Origin: Heliocidaris tuberculata
Lineage: Eukaryota; Echinodermata; Echinoidea; Camarodonta; Echinometridae
Assembly (NCBI GenBank): GCA_025618425.1
Contig: CM046845.1
Location: 32,614,277-32,678,276 of the forward strand
Direction of reading: 5' to 3'
DNA: 64,000 nt
Positions 37,306 to 48,700 of the stretch are shown one piece after another; position 1 is the first letter of the stretch, and every line of letters starts with the position of its first letter. The notes under the pieces were generated by a model, which was not told the origin of the DNA, did no database searches, and saw nothing but the letters and a program-made list of their open reading frames with translations. The position numbers and the translations under genes were made by a program.

Positions 37306-38479
37306 CTTAGATAATGATGCTGCTGTTATCCTTGGTGAGATTAATTTCAACTATCTAGTTCCTCAGGCATGGATACAATTGGATTTAATTTTGTCGAACA
37401 AACTAAGTCTCTAGGCCTGTACTCCTCCAAGTGTTTAATATACAGCATGAAAGAAGTCTGGATATATATTCTGAAAATAAAAAGGGGGAAAAACACATTC
37501 CTTAGAATCTTGAAATATCATATCAGTCACAATGTTACAATTCTATTTCCTCCATTTCATAATTAAAAAGATAAATAATATGAATAGAAATTTACTGCAG
37601 TGCATTCCATAAAAATTAAACCTGTAAACAAAGGCATATTGTGATCAAACCTTGAGCCTTATGAAAAAAATTCTTTGTTTTCCATAAAGTAAAAGTAATA
37701 TGCTTTCAAATGACACATTGATGGCATTAATCCATACAAACTTCATAGAGCAACAATGTTTTGAAAATGTCAGGTAAAAATCAGTTTGTGCCAGATGCTG
37801 GTTAAACCATGAAAGCATATCACATGCGAACATGACGATCCAGAAATGTAAGCTTTAAAAAGATGAGATACACAAGATTCTAATTGTGAGATGATATCAG
37901 AAACCAATCAGAATTTCGTAATTTACATAAAACATTGGCCGATCCCAATTGCTGTGGGTGTCAGAGACGTACACCCCCAGATTTTACTAAATCAATTAAT
38001 GTCTATCAAGCAATGAAAAAGTGCCCCTCCTAAGGGTGAAAAAGTGCTACAATCTGTTAATTTTTTCTGCTTTATGTCCACTTTATAGTTTATACCACAC
38101 TTTTTCAATCTTAATGACAATGGAAGGAGGTCCTTACTTAATTTCATATAAATATTACCTTGCTGTGCGCTTTGTTGAAGTTGCAGTTCTGGAAAATGCA
38201 AAAATCCTTGTTCATAAGAATTGCAGTTACAATTTTAGTATAAAATGTGCCCTTTCTTTACGCCCACCATCGACAAAAACTTGACCATCCTTTATTTTAT
38301 GATGAGGGCATTACCCTCACCTTCATTATCAAAAGAAACAAATGAAACTAGTCTTCTCACTGGGTTTTAAATTTCATGTTTCCTTCCGGTCATGTTCACA
38401 TGTGATCCTAAGGTTTTCGCACTTTTACCCAAATCTGGCACAAGTAGGTTTTTACATGTCATTTTTCAAAATGATTAAG
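37306..38479. other. AMFR upstream region
   Basis: AT-rich; no gene recognised. It should contain an AMFR 5' UTR intron or promoter, but no TATA box or CG-rich block identifies it. Confidence 0.35.
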
Positions 38480-39165
38480 AGTTTGTGCAAAGGCAAACAG
38501 AATGCTAGGCTTCCTCAGAAGGAATTTACATTCCTGTCCACCTCATGTAAAGGAATTGGCTTATAAGACGATTGTAAGACCCATACTGGATTATTGCTCA
38601 TCTGTATGGGATCCACACACTCAAATGCTTGTTAATAAAGTACAGATGATCCAGAATAGTTTGTTTCATAACAGAAGACTACAGGTTGAGAACTCAAAAT
38701 AGAAACTCTACAACAGAGGCGAAAAACAAATTGCCTATCAGTCTTCCAACAGGCAATTGTGGATCACCTCGCTATACCAGTGCAGTGAATCTTCTTCTTC
38801 TTTTTCGCTTGATTTCCTCCAGTTTGGAGGAAATCAAGCGAGGAAGAAGACCTGTACCCGGTCCAAAGGAATTTGAGAAAGACATCAGTAAATAGCTACA
38901 TTCCAGTTGCAACTAACGAAAATTGCTATAAATATTCTTTCACACCCTGTTCAATTATGACTGGAATAATTTACCAAATACTGTAAAAACAATCCTTGAC
39001 AAACACAAGTTCAAAGAATCCATCCAAAGTCACCACTACAACCTAACAGTTACTTTGTAAGCAAAACTCCTTTCTCGTAGCTTAAACACCATCTGCGCAC
39101 CCTACCCCTGCCCGTTTTTCCCCTTTTAGGGGTGTTGGGCAGTACCTGCAAGAAAGAAAGAAAGG
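38480..39165 (+). mobile_element. 5'-truncated LINE (CR1/L2-like) with intact 3' end
   Basis: Frames encode the reverse-transcriptase C-terminal signature AKANRMLGFLRRNL...TIVRPILDYCSSVWDPH (about 38488-38625). After frameshifts, YDWNNLPNTVK and a terminal HYNL segment follow (about 38957-39050). The 3' UTR ends in GTTGGGCAGTACCTGC plus a short (AAGA)n tail (39148-39163), typical of CR1/L2-type 3' ends. Frameshifts and an internal palindrome (38797-38848) show it is dead. Confidence 0.85.
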
Positions 39166-40756
39166 TTTTGCTAGAAAACGTATAAGAACAGGGCAAGCAG
39201 TAGTCTGAGTACACTTATACATGTACAAGCTTATCTGAAGATAACCTTGTACTCCAGACTAGCTTTTACGGGTGAATAGGCTTCAATAGCTATTGTGTGT
39301 ATCAGCAGGCCTTTTTCCAGTCTAGATCATTCATTCATGAGAGGAAAAAAATTATTTAAAATTTCACTTTCAATTCTGAATCCCCAAATTTGTGGCACAG
39401 TAAGAGTTTAAGAGTCCCTAAATCAGGTCATCTAACAAACTTAAGAAAATTAAATCCTGCTTAGAGCAATTTTGTTGTCTGTTTTTGACTGCTGCAGCAG
39501 TGAATGTTGGACACAGTCCCACATAGGCAAAGGCCTATGAGTGGTCTGAGTAGTATGATACAGTAACTAATGTAGCATGCGCAGTGCAGGTTTGTGAATC
39601 CAGCTGCAGAGCCCGAGTTCGCCTGGAGAAAAGAAGTATCTAAACAGTACTCCGTCATGCCTGTGAAACTGCTAGACATGCTAGATGAGCGATTCAAAAC
39701 GCTCATTCTGCCTTCGCAAAGAAAGCATAAATGCACCCTAAGAACTTAAAAAGAAGTACTAAGATGAAGCTGAGCAGAGCAGAGCAGAGGCATGAGCATT
39801 GAACTGAATGAAGAAAGGTTGCACTTGCACTTTGCGTGTTGCCACTAACGTAGGCTTTGTATGGCAAGGGGTCCTAATTAAAGCTGCGCAGGTCCTAAAG
39901 CTATGCACCCTGCAAATACGCCGAATGCGACGCATTCAATGTGCCAAATTTCTGTTGTGACTAAGCAACGAGAATATCATTTACGTTTGCCAAAAAGAAT
40001 GAGTAGACTCTAATTTCCTTTTATTTTTGTGATTATTATCAATAATACAATATTTGGAAATTTACATCAGTCAGCTTCAAAATCAAGATTTGCATTCATT
40101 TATCATGTGTGCGCAGCTTCAGGACATTTTGTGAACAAAATTTGACAAGTCAAGGGCATCGACATTGTCTTGAAAATGAATCAACAATGTTCATGTTATA
40201 TCGACATTCGTCCATCGTAATTTCCTCAGCTATAACTTCAGTCTATGTACATGATGTAGAACCAAGATAGGTATCCCTAGGTAAGAAATTCGGGCCAACT
40301 TAGCATCCGTACCCAACCGCCATTAAATCCGCCTGACAAAGTGAATATTTAGTCAAGTTTCTTATTTGTTATTGTTGAAATCATGCTCATATTTAACGGA
40401 ATAAACGCTATTGTTGTCAATTTCATAAGTGAAAAAGAAAATCAGGTAAGACCCACTCGTGTGTTAGAACCACTCAGCCCCACTTGAAACTATCCAACTG
40501 CAACCTGCTGTAATATATCCAGCCAAAATATCAGATCAAAATAGTGAAACTCAAAATATTACTTACCAGCAAGTTGTCTGTGAAAGTCCCTCTTGATTGT
40601 TGACCAGCTAAACCAATGATTCAGGGAATGTGGAATTTTAAAGCAAGCATCAAATTTTGTGTTCATTCTATTTTTCTGTTGAGACTGATTGATCCTTCTG
40701 TACTGCTGCCCTCTCTCTGTGGAGAGAGGAAATCTGCATTTGTTTACTGTGGCTGG
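39166..40756. other. intergenic, no gene recognised
   Basis: Unique-looking AT-rich sequence between divergent AMFR and PRMT7; may include AMFR leader exons or promoter. No strong motif seen. Confidence 0.4.
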
Positions 40757-41683
40757 CAGTAGTATGATGGGGTGACCATATTTCGCGCACATTTTCCTTT
40801 TATCGTAGAGTACGAGACATTTAGATTACTACATATCATGTTCCATACCTCAAAGGAATCGTAATTTACCACAGAATAAAATTTTATAGAGGTAAAAAGT
40901 AATGTTTGATTGGAATCAATGTTATTTCGAGAAAATCACAAGGCTTACCGAGTCGGCCGTCTCTCCAAAAGTGTGACCTTATTTCGCGCAGCATATTTAC
41001 CGCCCTCTTGTGGTCGAAATTGTATATGTAAACATTCGAAAGAGAGTCATAATGTCTAACATAAACAGAACTTCAGATTGGAACTTCGAAATAGATAATA
41101 ATTATTTGTTTTCATTGAAATTTTGACAGTAAAGAATATGCTTGTTCAATTTCATGAAAAAAAACTAAAATTATATTATCGTTTACGTGTTGATGATATG
41201 CAAGAAGTTAATTAAACATATCTCTCTCATATCAATCTCGCCCTCTATATGCCGTTTCTCTTTCTCTCTCTGTCATATCAGCTATCATTCATTCTCTGTC
41301 TATGTCTCTCCAACTTTCCCTTTTTAAATTCGTATTTTTACGGAAACCATTAAGAGTCCTTGCACTACACGTTAAGTAGCGGTGGAAGCCGAGTCTCGAT
41401 TTTGTGTAAGAAATTGTAATTTTATCATTTTTGGAGGTTATTTCCTCTAATAAACTCATTTTCAGATAAAAAATGGAAATTTTCATTCTAAAAAATGGAA
41501 AATAAGTAGCTTACTAACGTTTTTTTGTCGCATTTTTGACTTTAGGATTGTCTATGGTGTACAAAGATTTCGGTGTCTCAGTCCCACATATGCATCGCGT
41601 ATCCTTCTCCTGTTATAGCGTATTTAGTGTCAGTGCGCGAACTTAGGACACGCGCGAAATTAGGTCACACCACCATACAGCAG
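40757..41683. mobile_element. ~0.93 kb non-autonomous DNA transposon
   Basis: Degenerate terminal inverted repeats of about 32 bp. The left end holds GATGGGGTGACCATATTTCG; the right end's complement holds GGTGGTGTGACCTAATTTCG, and both continue into CGCGC. A third related motif (GTGTGACCTTATTTCGCGC) occurs internally near 40971. No transposase ORF. Confidence 0.6.
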
Positions 41684-41764
41684 TAGAGGGCTGCCCTTAT
41701 GTGTTTCACCATTACCATATTGGTTTGGGAGGACAAGGTTATACTATAACCTTGTTCATTGGAT

Positions 41765-41844
41765 AAGTGGTAAGACCTGAGCGGGTGTCAAACCCGCAAC
41801 ACTGCATCAGTGTAGAGAGAAGCCTTAACCACTAGACCACGAGC
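41765..41844 (-). mobile_element. tRNA-like SINE head or tRNA pseudogene
   Basis: On the minus strand GCTCGTGGTCTAGTGGTTAA resembles a tRNA 5' end with an A box. About 45 bases later comes a perfect T-arm stem GCGGG/CCCGC around TTTGACA (B-box like, GGTTTGACACC). The acceptor stem does not close, so it is not a functional tRNA gene; a tRNA-derived SINE is likeliest. Confidence 0.55.
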
Positions 41845-43245
41845 AATTGACGGCAGAAGCGGGGTTCAAAAAGACTATGTACCTTCGCTCTACAGAAATT
41901 CTATGTCTTTGTGAATGTGCGGTCAGTCATTCCAACTCGCACAATAGGCGAGACAAGCCTTTTAGCAGCCTACTTTTTTTTCAGTAAGCTAGGCGGTACT
42001 AACTTCCGTCTGGGTATGGATGCTAAGATGGCCGAAATTCGTATAAACCGCCGAATAAAGTCACTTTTTAGCGGCTGGAAACAAAGTGCGTAGCTTGCAG
42101 TTGCATCATACTCAACCATGTCAACCAGCATGACCAGCGCATCACATCAGCCATCATATCAGCATCAACTCAACTCAACATCAACTTTCAAGTTTCAATT
42201 CAAAATTAAGTGCACTAAATGACTAAGTTACTATTTACTATTAATACTATACTAAGTTCGTTATCAGGTTTTGATTTTTTTTATTATAATTTATAGTTTA
42301 TACTATAAACTATAGATCTAAATTATATTTATATTTTTATTATAATAAAAAAAATTATAGAGTCTAGATATAGATCTAGACCAGGACTAGGCAGTAGTAC
42401 AGAGCAAAAATCTACATATTAACATGTACCATTTTATAGGAATTATAAAAATTGTCATACCACTTTTCCGCTTTTCACACTTGCGCTGCAGACTATTCTG
42501 GAAATCTTGACAAATATCTGACCTTCCGAGTACAGTAGATCTAGACTATCTATCTAGAATCTATATATACGGTACACGTAGACGTACCGTACGTATATGG
42601 TATAGCTCCTGGATGCTTGATTGCATCAGTTTTACACATATAATCAAGTCGTCCTAAACCCTGCATAATAAATCTCGCCCTTATACTCGATGAAAATGTC
42701 GGACGGGGAGGTCGTACCTCGTGGGAATATCTCGACAAGAAAATTGTCACAGTGCGATATTGTTTGTTATACTAGTACCTTTATTGGGGGTGGGGGGGGG
42801 GGGGGGGAGGTTAAACCTCTGCATTAAAACATATTAATCGTAAATAGATGGGACGAATAAAATCACAGTAAAAGGAAATTTGTTAAAATTTACCCCACGG
42901 TCCGCGTGGCATTTGTGGACAACACAGGTTGCCTTGGGGGGGGGGGGGGGGTTTAAACATTTAAAATAACTTTTAGCAGGTTGACATCATGAGAGCAGTT
43001 GATAGAATAGATGAGGTAGAGTGTTAGAGATACAGAATGGTGATAGAGTAGAATGGTAGTAGAGTGGTACGTACAGGTACAGCTAGAAGATGGTAGAGAT
43101 TGGTTGTACATATAGAGGGGTATATAGGTACAATTTTTTTGGTAAAATTGGTGGTTTAGAGTATAGAATGCCGTATACGTAGAATGGTGGCCGAGGAAAT
43201 GGTATAGTTAAGTTACAGCAGGGAAAACTCCCATCTCTCTGGTTA
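41845..43245. other. intergenic upstream of minisatellite
   Basis: Very AT-rich palindromic stretch at 42280-42380 (TATAGTTTATACTATAAACTATAG) and G runs at about 42785-42806 and 42936-42951. From about 43000 the sequence grades into degenerate copies of the minisatellite unit. Confidence 0.5.
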
Positions 43246-44275
43246 CAGGTTGGTGGAAGGTTGGTTGACAGATTGGTGGTAGTATAGAGTGGTGGTACAG
43301 ATTGGCGGCCGGTATAGAGTGGGTATAGGTGGTAGAGTGGTGTAGGTACATATTGTTGGGAAGAGTGGTATAGGCATACAGATTGGTGGTAGAGTGGTAT
43401 AGGTACAGACTAGTGGTAGAGTGATACAGATTGGTGGTAGAGTGGCATATGTAGAGATTGGTGGTAGAGTGGTAAAGGTATACAGATTGGTGGTAGAGTT
43501 GTATAGGTACAGATTGGTGGTAGAGTGGTATATGTACAGATTGGCGGTAGAGTGGCATAGGTACAGATTTGTAGAGTGGCATAGGTACAGATTGGTGCAT
43601 GGTAGAGTGGCATATAGGTACAGATCGGTGGTAGAGTATTAGGTACAGATTGGTGGTAGAGTACGTGGCATAGGTACAGATTGGTGTTATAGGTATACAG
43701 ATTTGTGTTAGAGTGGTATAGGTACAGATTGGTGGTAGAGTGGCATAGGTACAGATTGGTGTTACAGGTATGTTTTGTTGTAGAGTGGTATAGGTACAGA
43801 TTGGTGGTAGAGTGGTATAGGTACAGATTGGTGGTAGAGTGGTATAGGTACAGATTGGTGGTAGAGTGGTATAGGTACAGATTGGTGGTAGAGTGATATA
43901 GGTACAGATTGGTGGAGAGTGGCATAAGTACAGATTGGTGGTAGAGTGGTATATATGTACAGATTGGTGGTAGAGTGGCATAGGTACAGATTGGTGGTAG
44001 AGTGGTATATATACAGATTGGTGGTATAGAGTGGCATAGGGACAGATTGGTGGTATAGGTATACAGATTTGTGGTAGAGTGGTATAGGTACAGATTGGTG
44101 GTAGAATGGTATAGGTACAGATTGGTGGTAGATTGGTATAGGTACAGATTGGTGGTAGAGTGGTATAGGTACAGATTGGTGGTAGAGTGGTATAGGTACA
44201 GATTGGTGGTAGAGTAGAATAGGTATAGATTGATGGTAGAGTGATATAGGTACAGATTTGTGGATTATCGTCCTC
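43246..44275. repeat. 27-bp minisatellite, ~38 units
   Basis: Tandem units near GGTATAGGTACAGATTGG plus TGGTAGAGT. The 27-bp length is divisible by three, so long ORFs appear on both strands (a YHQSVPIPL nonapeptide repeat on minus). Units are most uniform at 43770-44220 and vary at the left end. No start context, splice sites or flanking gene support a protein. Confidence 0.95.
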
Positions 44276-44463
44276 TTACGCAGGGTAGGTGATATGACTG
44301 GCTGCAACATATAGTCTAAAATACACAGATACATTCGATCTTTTTCATCGAGATTTACCAACTAGAGTTCTAAAACATGAAATCCTTGAAAATCCTATTT
44401 ACAATCCCCTGTACATGACCAAATATTTCCAAGGACACAGCTATCTAAAAATACTTCTAATTT

Positions 44464-44880
44464 TAACACGATAAAAACTACTTTCGAAAAATAAACTCAA
44501 GGGCAATTTCAAATGCCTATTGTACTGCCCATAGAAATCAGGTTCGGATTACGTAATACGCCATTGTAATGTTCGCACATTTCTAAAGGTGATAGACAGG
44601 GTTATTGAAATTGCCTTCAGTTGATTTTTCGAAAATAGTTTTTATCGTGTTTTTTATTGATCCAGAATGAAACTCATGTACATCGTCATTTAATTCTTGA
44701 ACCAATCTATACAACATACAAGACAATTTAGTCTGTTTTCCTGTTAAAATTCTGCTCCAGAAATTAACCATTCTTGTTTCCACCAACCTTAATTTTATAT
44801 CTTCCAGTTTGATCATTATATTAGGTAGGCCTCCTGATAGAATAGTTTGGGCATCGCGGGCAGTAGTGAAGGCAGAATTT
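44464..44880 (-). mobile_element. LINE-like fragment with an inverted partial copy
   Basis: The minus-strand frame at 44816-44583 reads VETRMVNFWSRILTGKQTKL..., resembling a segment C-terminal to reverse transcriptase in invertebrate LINE-like elements. Part of it is present inverted at 44464-44510 (AACACGATAAAAACTAC...), forming an imperfect hairpin with 44605-44652. It is a broken remnant. Confidence 0.45.
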
Positions 44881-45066
44881 CATTTCATCGCGGCTCAGTA
44901 ATTCTTTATTCATATTTATATTTGTCTTTGTAAAATATGTTATGTATTCTTATGCTCTATCTCCATGTATACTCCCATTATACTGAACTAAACTTGTTCA
45001 TGTAAAATGAGAGAAATCCCGGAGGCAAGGGGAGAGGGGGAGGGGGAGGGGGCAGTAAGGGAGGTG

Positions 45067-45067
<1 letters not shown>

Positions 45068-45122
<55 letters not shown>

Positions 45123-45140
45123 ATAGATAGAGAGAGAGAA
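45068..45140 (+). repeat. (GA)n microsatellite
   Basis: About 50 bp of pure GA dinucleotides, then GATA/GAGA variants, about 0.6 kb upstream of PRMT7. Confidence 0.95.
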
Positions 45141-45758
45141 TCAACGCATACTCTTATGCATTAACTGTATTAGCGTATATTCTCACGAGTAAAAAAACAG
45201 TCTCTGCTAGCTCTCATTTCGGAAAAGCATGCAGAGTCGAGCTAGATTCGATTCTCGTGTTTAGGGAGTCTGCAGATTAGACTAACAAGCGGACATGTGG
45301 GTACACAACTTCAGGGTCTGGCAAGTTTGAAAAGTTGATTTATCATTCATTTTTAAAGATGATTAATGTGCAGAACATATCTTTTCCGTTTCTCTTTTAT
45401 TAGTGATGTGTATTTAGATGATGTGTAATTATCTATCGCATAATTCAGAAGATATCTTCTTTTTCCTGCTCCTGTGAAACTTATTACAGTCCCACCCCTT
45501 TAGTATTTTGTTAGTGAGGTTCATCTTATACTTTTAGATCTTTAAATCTGTTTGTGAAAAAGGGTACGAGAAACCAGTCATTCAGCATGTTCAGAGTACA
45601 AAAAAAAAAAAAAAAAAAAAAATCGCAACCCTTGGTCAAATGCAGCACATCACTGACATTTGTGGTTTTATATTTCTTACTTTCAATTATTTCAATTTCT
45701 GTTGACACTGTTTTTGTTTTTGTTTTTTTTTTTCTCACAGACTCGGATTGAAAAATAG

Positions 45759-48700
45759 GTGTGGATGATTACAAAGAGAATCATCATCTTGTGGTTGCGA
45801 GGACATTGGTCAAGAAGTCTTAGAAACCATTCCTATCCCACATTCCGAAGGCCAAGGAGAGATCTGTCAATCTATTCCAAGATGTCTCAAGCTCCGCTGT
45901 CATCTCGTGTCAATCCAACAACAGGGGCGTTAGAATGGGTGGTGGAGGATGAGGGCTATGATTATCATCAGGAGATTGCACGTTCAGCTTACACAGATAT
46001 GCTACATGATGATGAGAGGGTAAGCCCCCATTCACATAGGGTACCCAGGCCCCCTGAACTACTGTAAGATAAGCTTGTTCTTTAGAAAAACAAGAACACC
46101 CTTAGTTAGAGTGCTACACATGCTTACAGAAAGTTAATTTTTTTTAGAGGAACTAGAATGAAATTTCAAAAGGAAAGACTTAAAGAGGAAAAGAAGGTGG
46201 AAACTGAAGAAAGATTGCTATAGATAAGAGACAAAAGAAAAGAAATGAGACACAGTGATCAGGACAACTAATGCATTTGAATACAACTATCCCTTTTTCC
46301 ATTTTCTGGGGGAAGGGGGGAAATATTTCATAAGAACCTTACTTGTTATTTTGAATTATCAGGATTTTTTTTTTTTAAATTGGTGACAGAAATGTATGAA
46401 TTGATGCTTTCCTCATGAAAAAATGTTCTGTATCTTTATTTGCAATTTACATCCATATACCTGTACGGTTATGCTTTTATCATATTTTGCTTTTTCCTTC
46501 AGAATAAGAAATACTATGAGGGTATCCGTCAAGCTATCTCCACCATACGAGGGAGGGGTCAGGAGGTGAGGGTACTAGATATCGGCACTGGGACGGGACT
46601 ACTGGCAATGATGGCAGCAGAGTGTGGTGCAGATACAGTTCATGCATGTGAAGTAAGTATGGTCCACCTGCACTTATTCTAACTTTTCAGCTCTAAAAAT
46701 GTTCACAGAATTATACTAAATGATGACGATGTTTGATAATGAAAATAGTTAAAAATTTGAATTTGCTTAACAGACTTTGTAGGTTCAAAATTGATAGGAA
46801 AAATATGAGTTTGAGGATTATATTATAGAACATTATAACTTTGGTTTATATGTTTATTCATGTATTTACATATTGTTCAATTTAAGAACCACATCATTTT
46901 GCTAGATAGAGATCTGTGGATTGATTTTGTAGAATGAACGTCAGTGACGTAAGGCAAGATAAAATGGTTCAGATCTATAAAAAAATATTATTGCTATGAA
47001 CTGTCAACTAAATTATGCAAGAATAAGTTAATAGTGCACACTAAATCATTCCCTAAATACCAATGTATTCTTTCTTGCAACCCCTATGCCACAGGCATTC
47101 CCGCCCATTGCTGAAGCAGCAAAGAAGATAGTAGCTGTGAATGGATTTGCAGATAAGATCACAGTGATCTCAAAACGTTCCACAGAGGTCACAGTCGGCC
47201 CAGGTCAGGTTCATATTATGTTCTTAGTGATCTTATTTATTTCCCCCTTCAGATGAGGAGAAATGAGTGTGCTGATGGTCATTCAAAATAGCTTTTCAGT
47301 AGATCTTTTCTAGAAGGTGAAGTGTTATCCTGTTGATTGTTGAATCTGTGAAGACTGGTCCGTAGAATACTTGGTCTTTAACCATTTTAACATGCATGTT
47401 ATAGAAATGAAATTGTTTACTAAGAGTTCCATAATAGGTTCAATTTTCTGGATAGTGTTCACTTCTTTCAAATGTGTCTTGTAGTATATGAAACATTGCA
47501 CTACTTTGAAATCTCTAAGGCTTAACAGTCAACTTGTATAGAAACAGGCGATTGTTGGTAGCATTTATACTCTATAAGTTTGTCACCTGTTGTTTAAATA
47601 TTTTTACACTTTTTTACTCAAAAGTATTTAATTTTCATAACAGTATCTTTCATTATATGAATTTTACGGCACTATTTGGTGTATGTCCATGCCCAAGAGG
47701 AATGATGCTTCATGTACCTATGGATATAAATATTGTTAATTTCAGATGGAGACATGCCAGTAAGAGCTAACATTCTTGCCACAGAAGTCTTTGATACAGA
47801 ACTGATTGGGGAAGGAGCTATTCCCACTTATCTACATGCTCACAAATATCTTCTGACAGTAAGTATTCAGTTAGCCTTTAAGTACTTGAGATTACCATTT
47901 TTGATGAATTGCATCATAGAAAAAACATTCACAACATTGGTTTTATGGCATTTCTTTGGACACCAGATTATAAGTGATTTTACTGGGGTGAAGGGCATTA
48001 TTGGAATAATTGGAATAATCGAAGAATTTGAATAATTGAAATGGAAATAGCACAGTGTATGATTCAACAATAAACAACAACTTAGAAAACTTTGTGCCCT
48101 TGGAATATTGATCAGTATTTCCCAAATTTCCCAATGACTGACATTTTCCTGTCATGGTTTATGTTTGTCAATTCCTGATATATTGTTATACTATAGTTCT
48201 CTTACACAAAAACTAAATTCTAAAAACGTTACTTTTCATAACTTGCTTGTCTCTTTTTTCCCATTAGGATGACTGCATATGTGTTCCTCACAAAGCCGTT
48301 GTCAAAGCCCAAATTGTCCAGTCAGAGTTCATCTGGAGCTGGCACAAGCTTCAGCCAATTAAAATATCAGGATGTGAAGACATTTTACCCCATCCTGAGA
48401 TGACTTCATGCTCTGGGGCAGCATCTGTACATGACATTCAGCTTAGCCAGGTTTCACCTGACCAATTTCAGCCAATCACGGAGCCTCTGAGTGTGATTGA
48501 TTTCAATTTCACCAAGGGAAATTTCACAGAGTACCGAACAAGGAATGTCAGTGCTAAAAGCTTGATAACAGGCAAATGTCAAGGTAGATGATGTTTCCAT
48601 GATGTATTGAAACTGTTTTTGTGACTAAAAAATAGTTTGTTGTGATTACAAGGAGTAGAGTATGGTTTAAAGAGAATCTTGAGTTCTGGGAAAGGTGAAG

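Noticed and set aside
41765..41844. Functional tRNA gene
   Set aside because: A box, B box and T arm are present but the acceptor stem does not pair; better explained as a SINE head.
43246..44275. CRISPR array
   Set aside because: Units are contiguous with no unique spacers, in a eukaryotic genome.
43208..44361. Large YHQSVPIPL-repeat ORFs as a secreted repeat protein
   Set aside because: 27-bp tandem DNA repeat is open on both strands; no start context, splice sites or domain.
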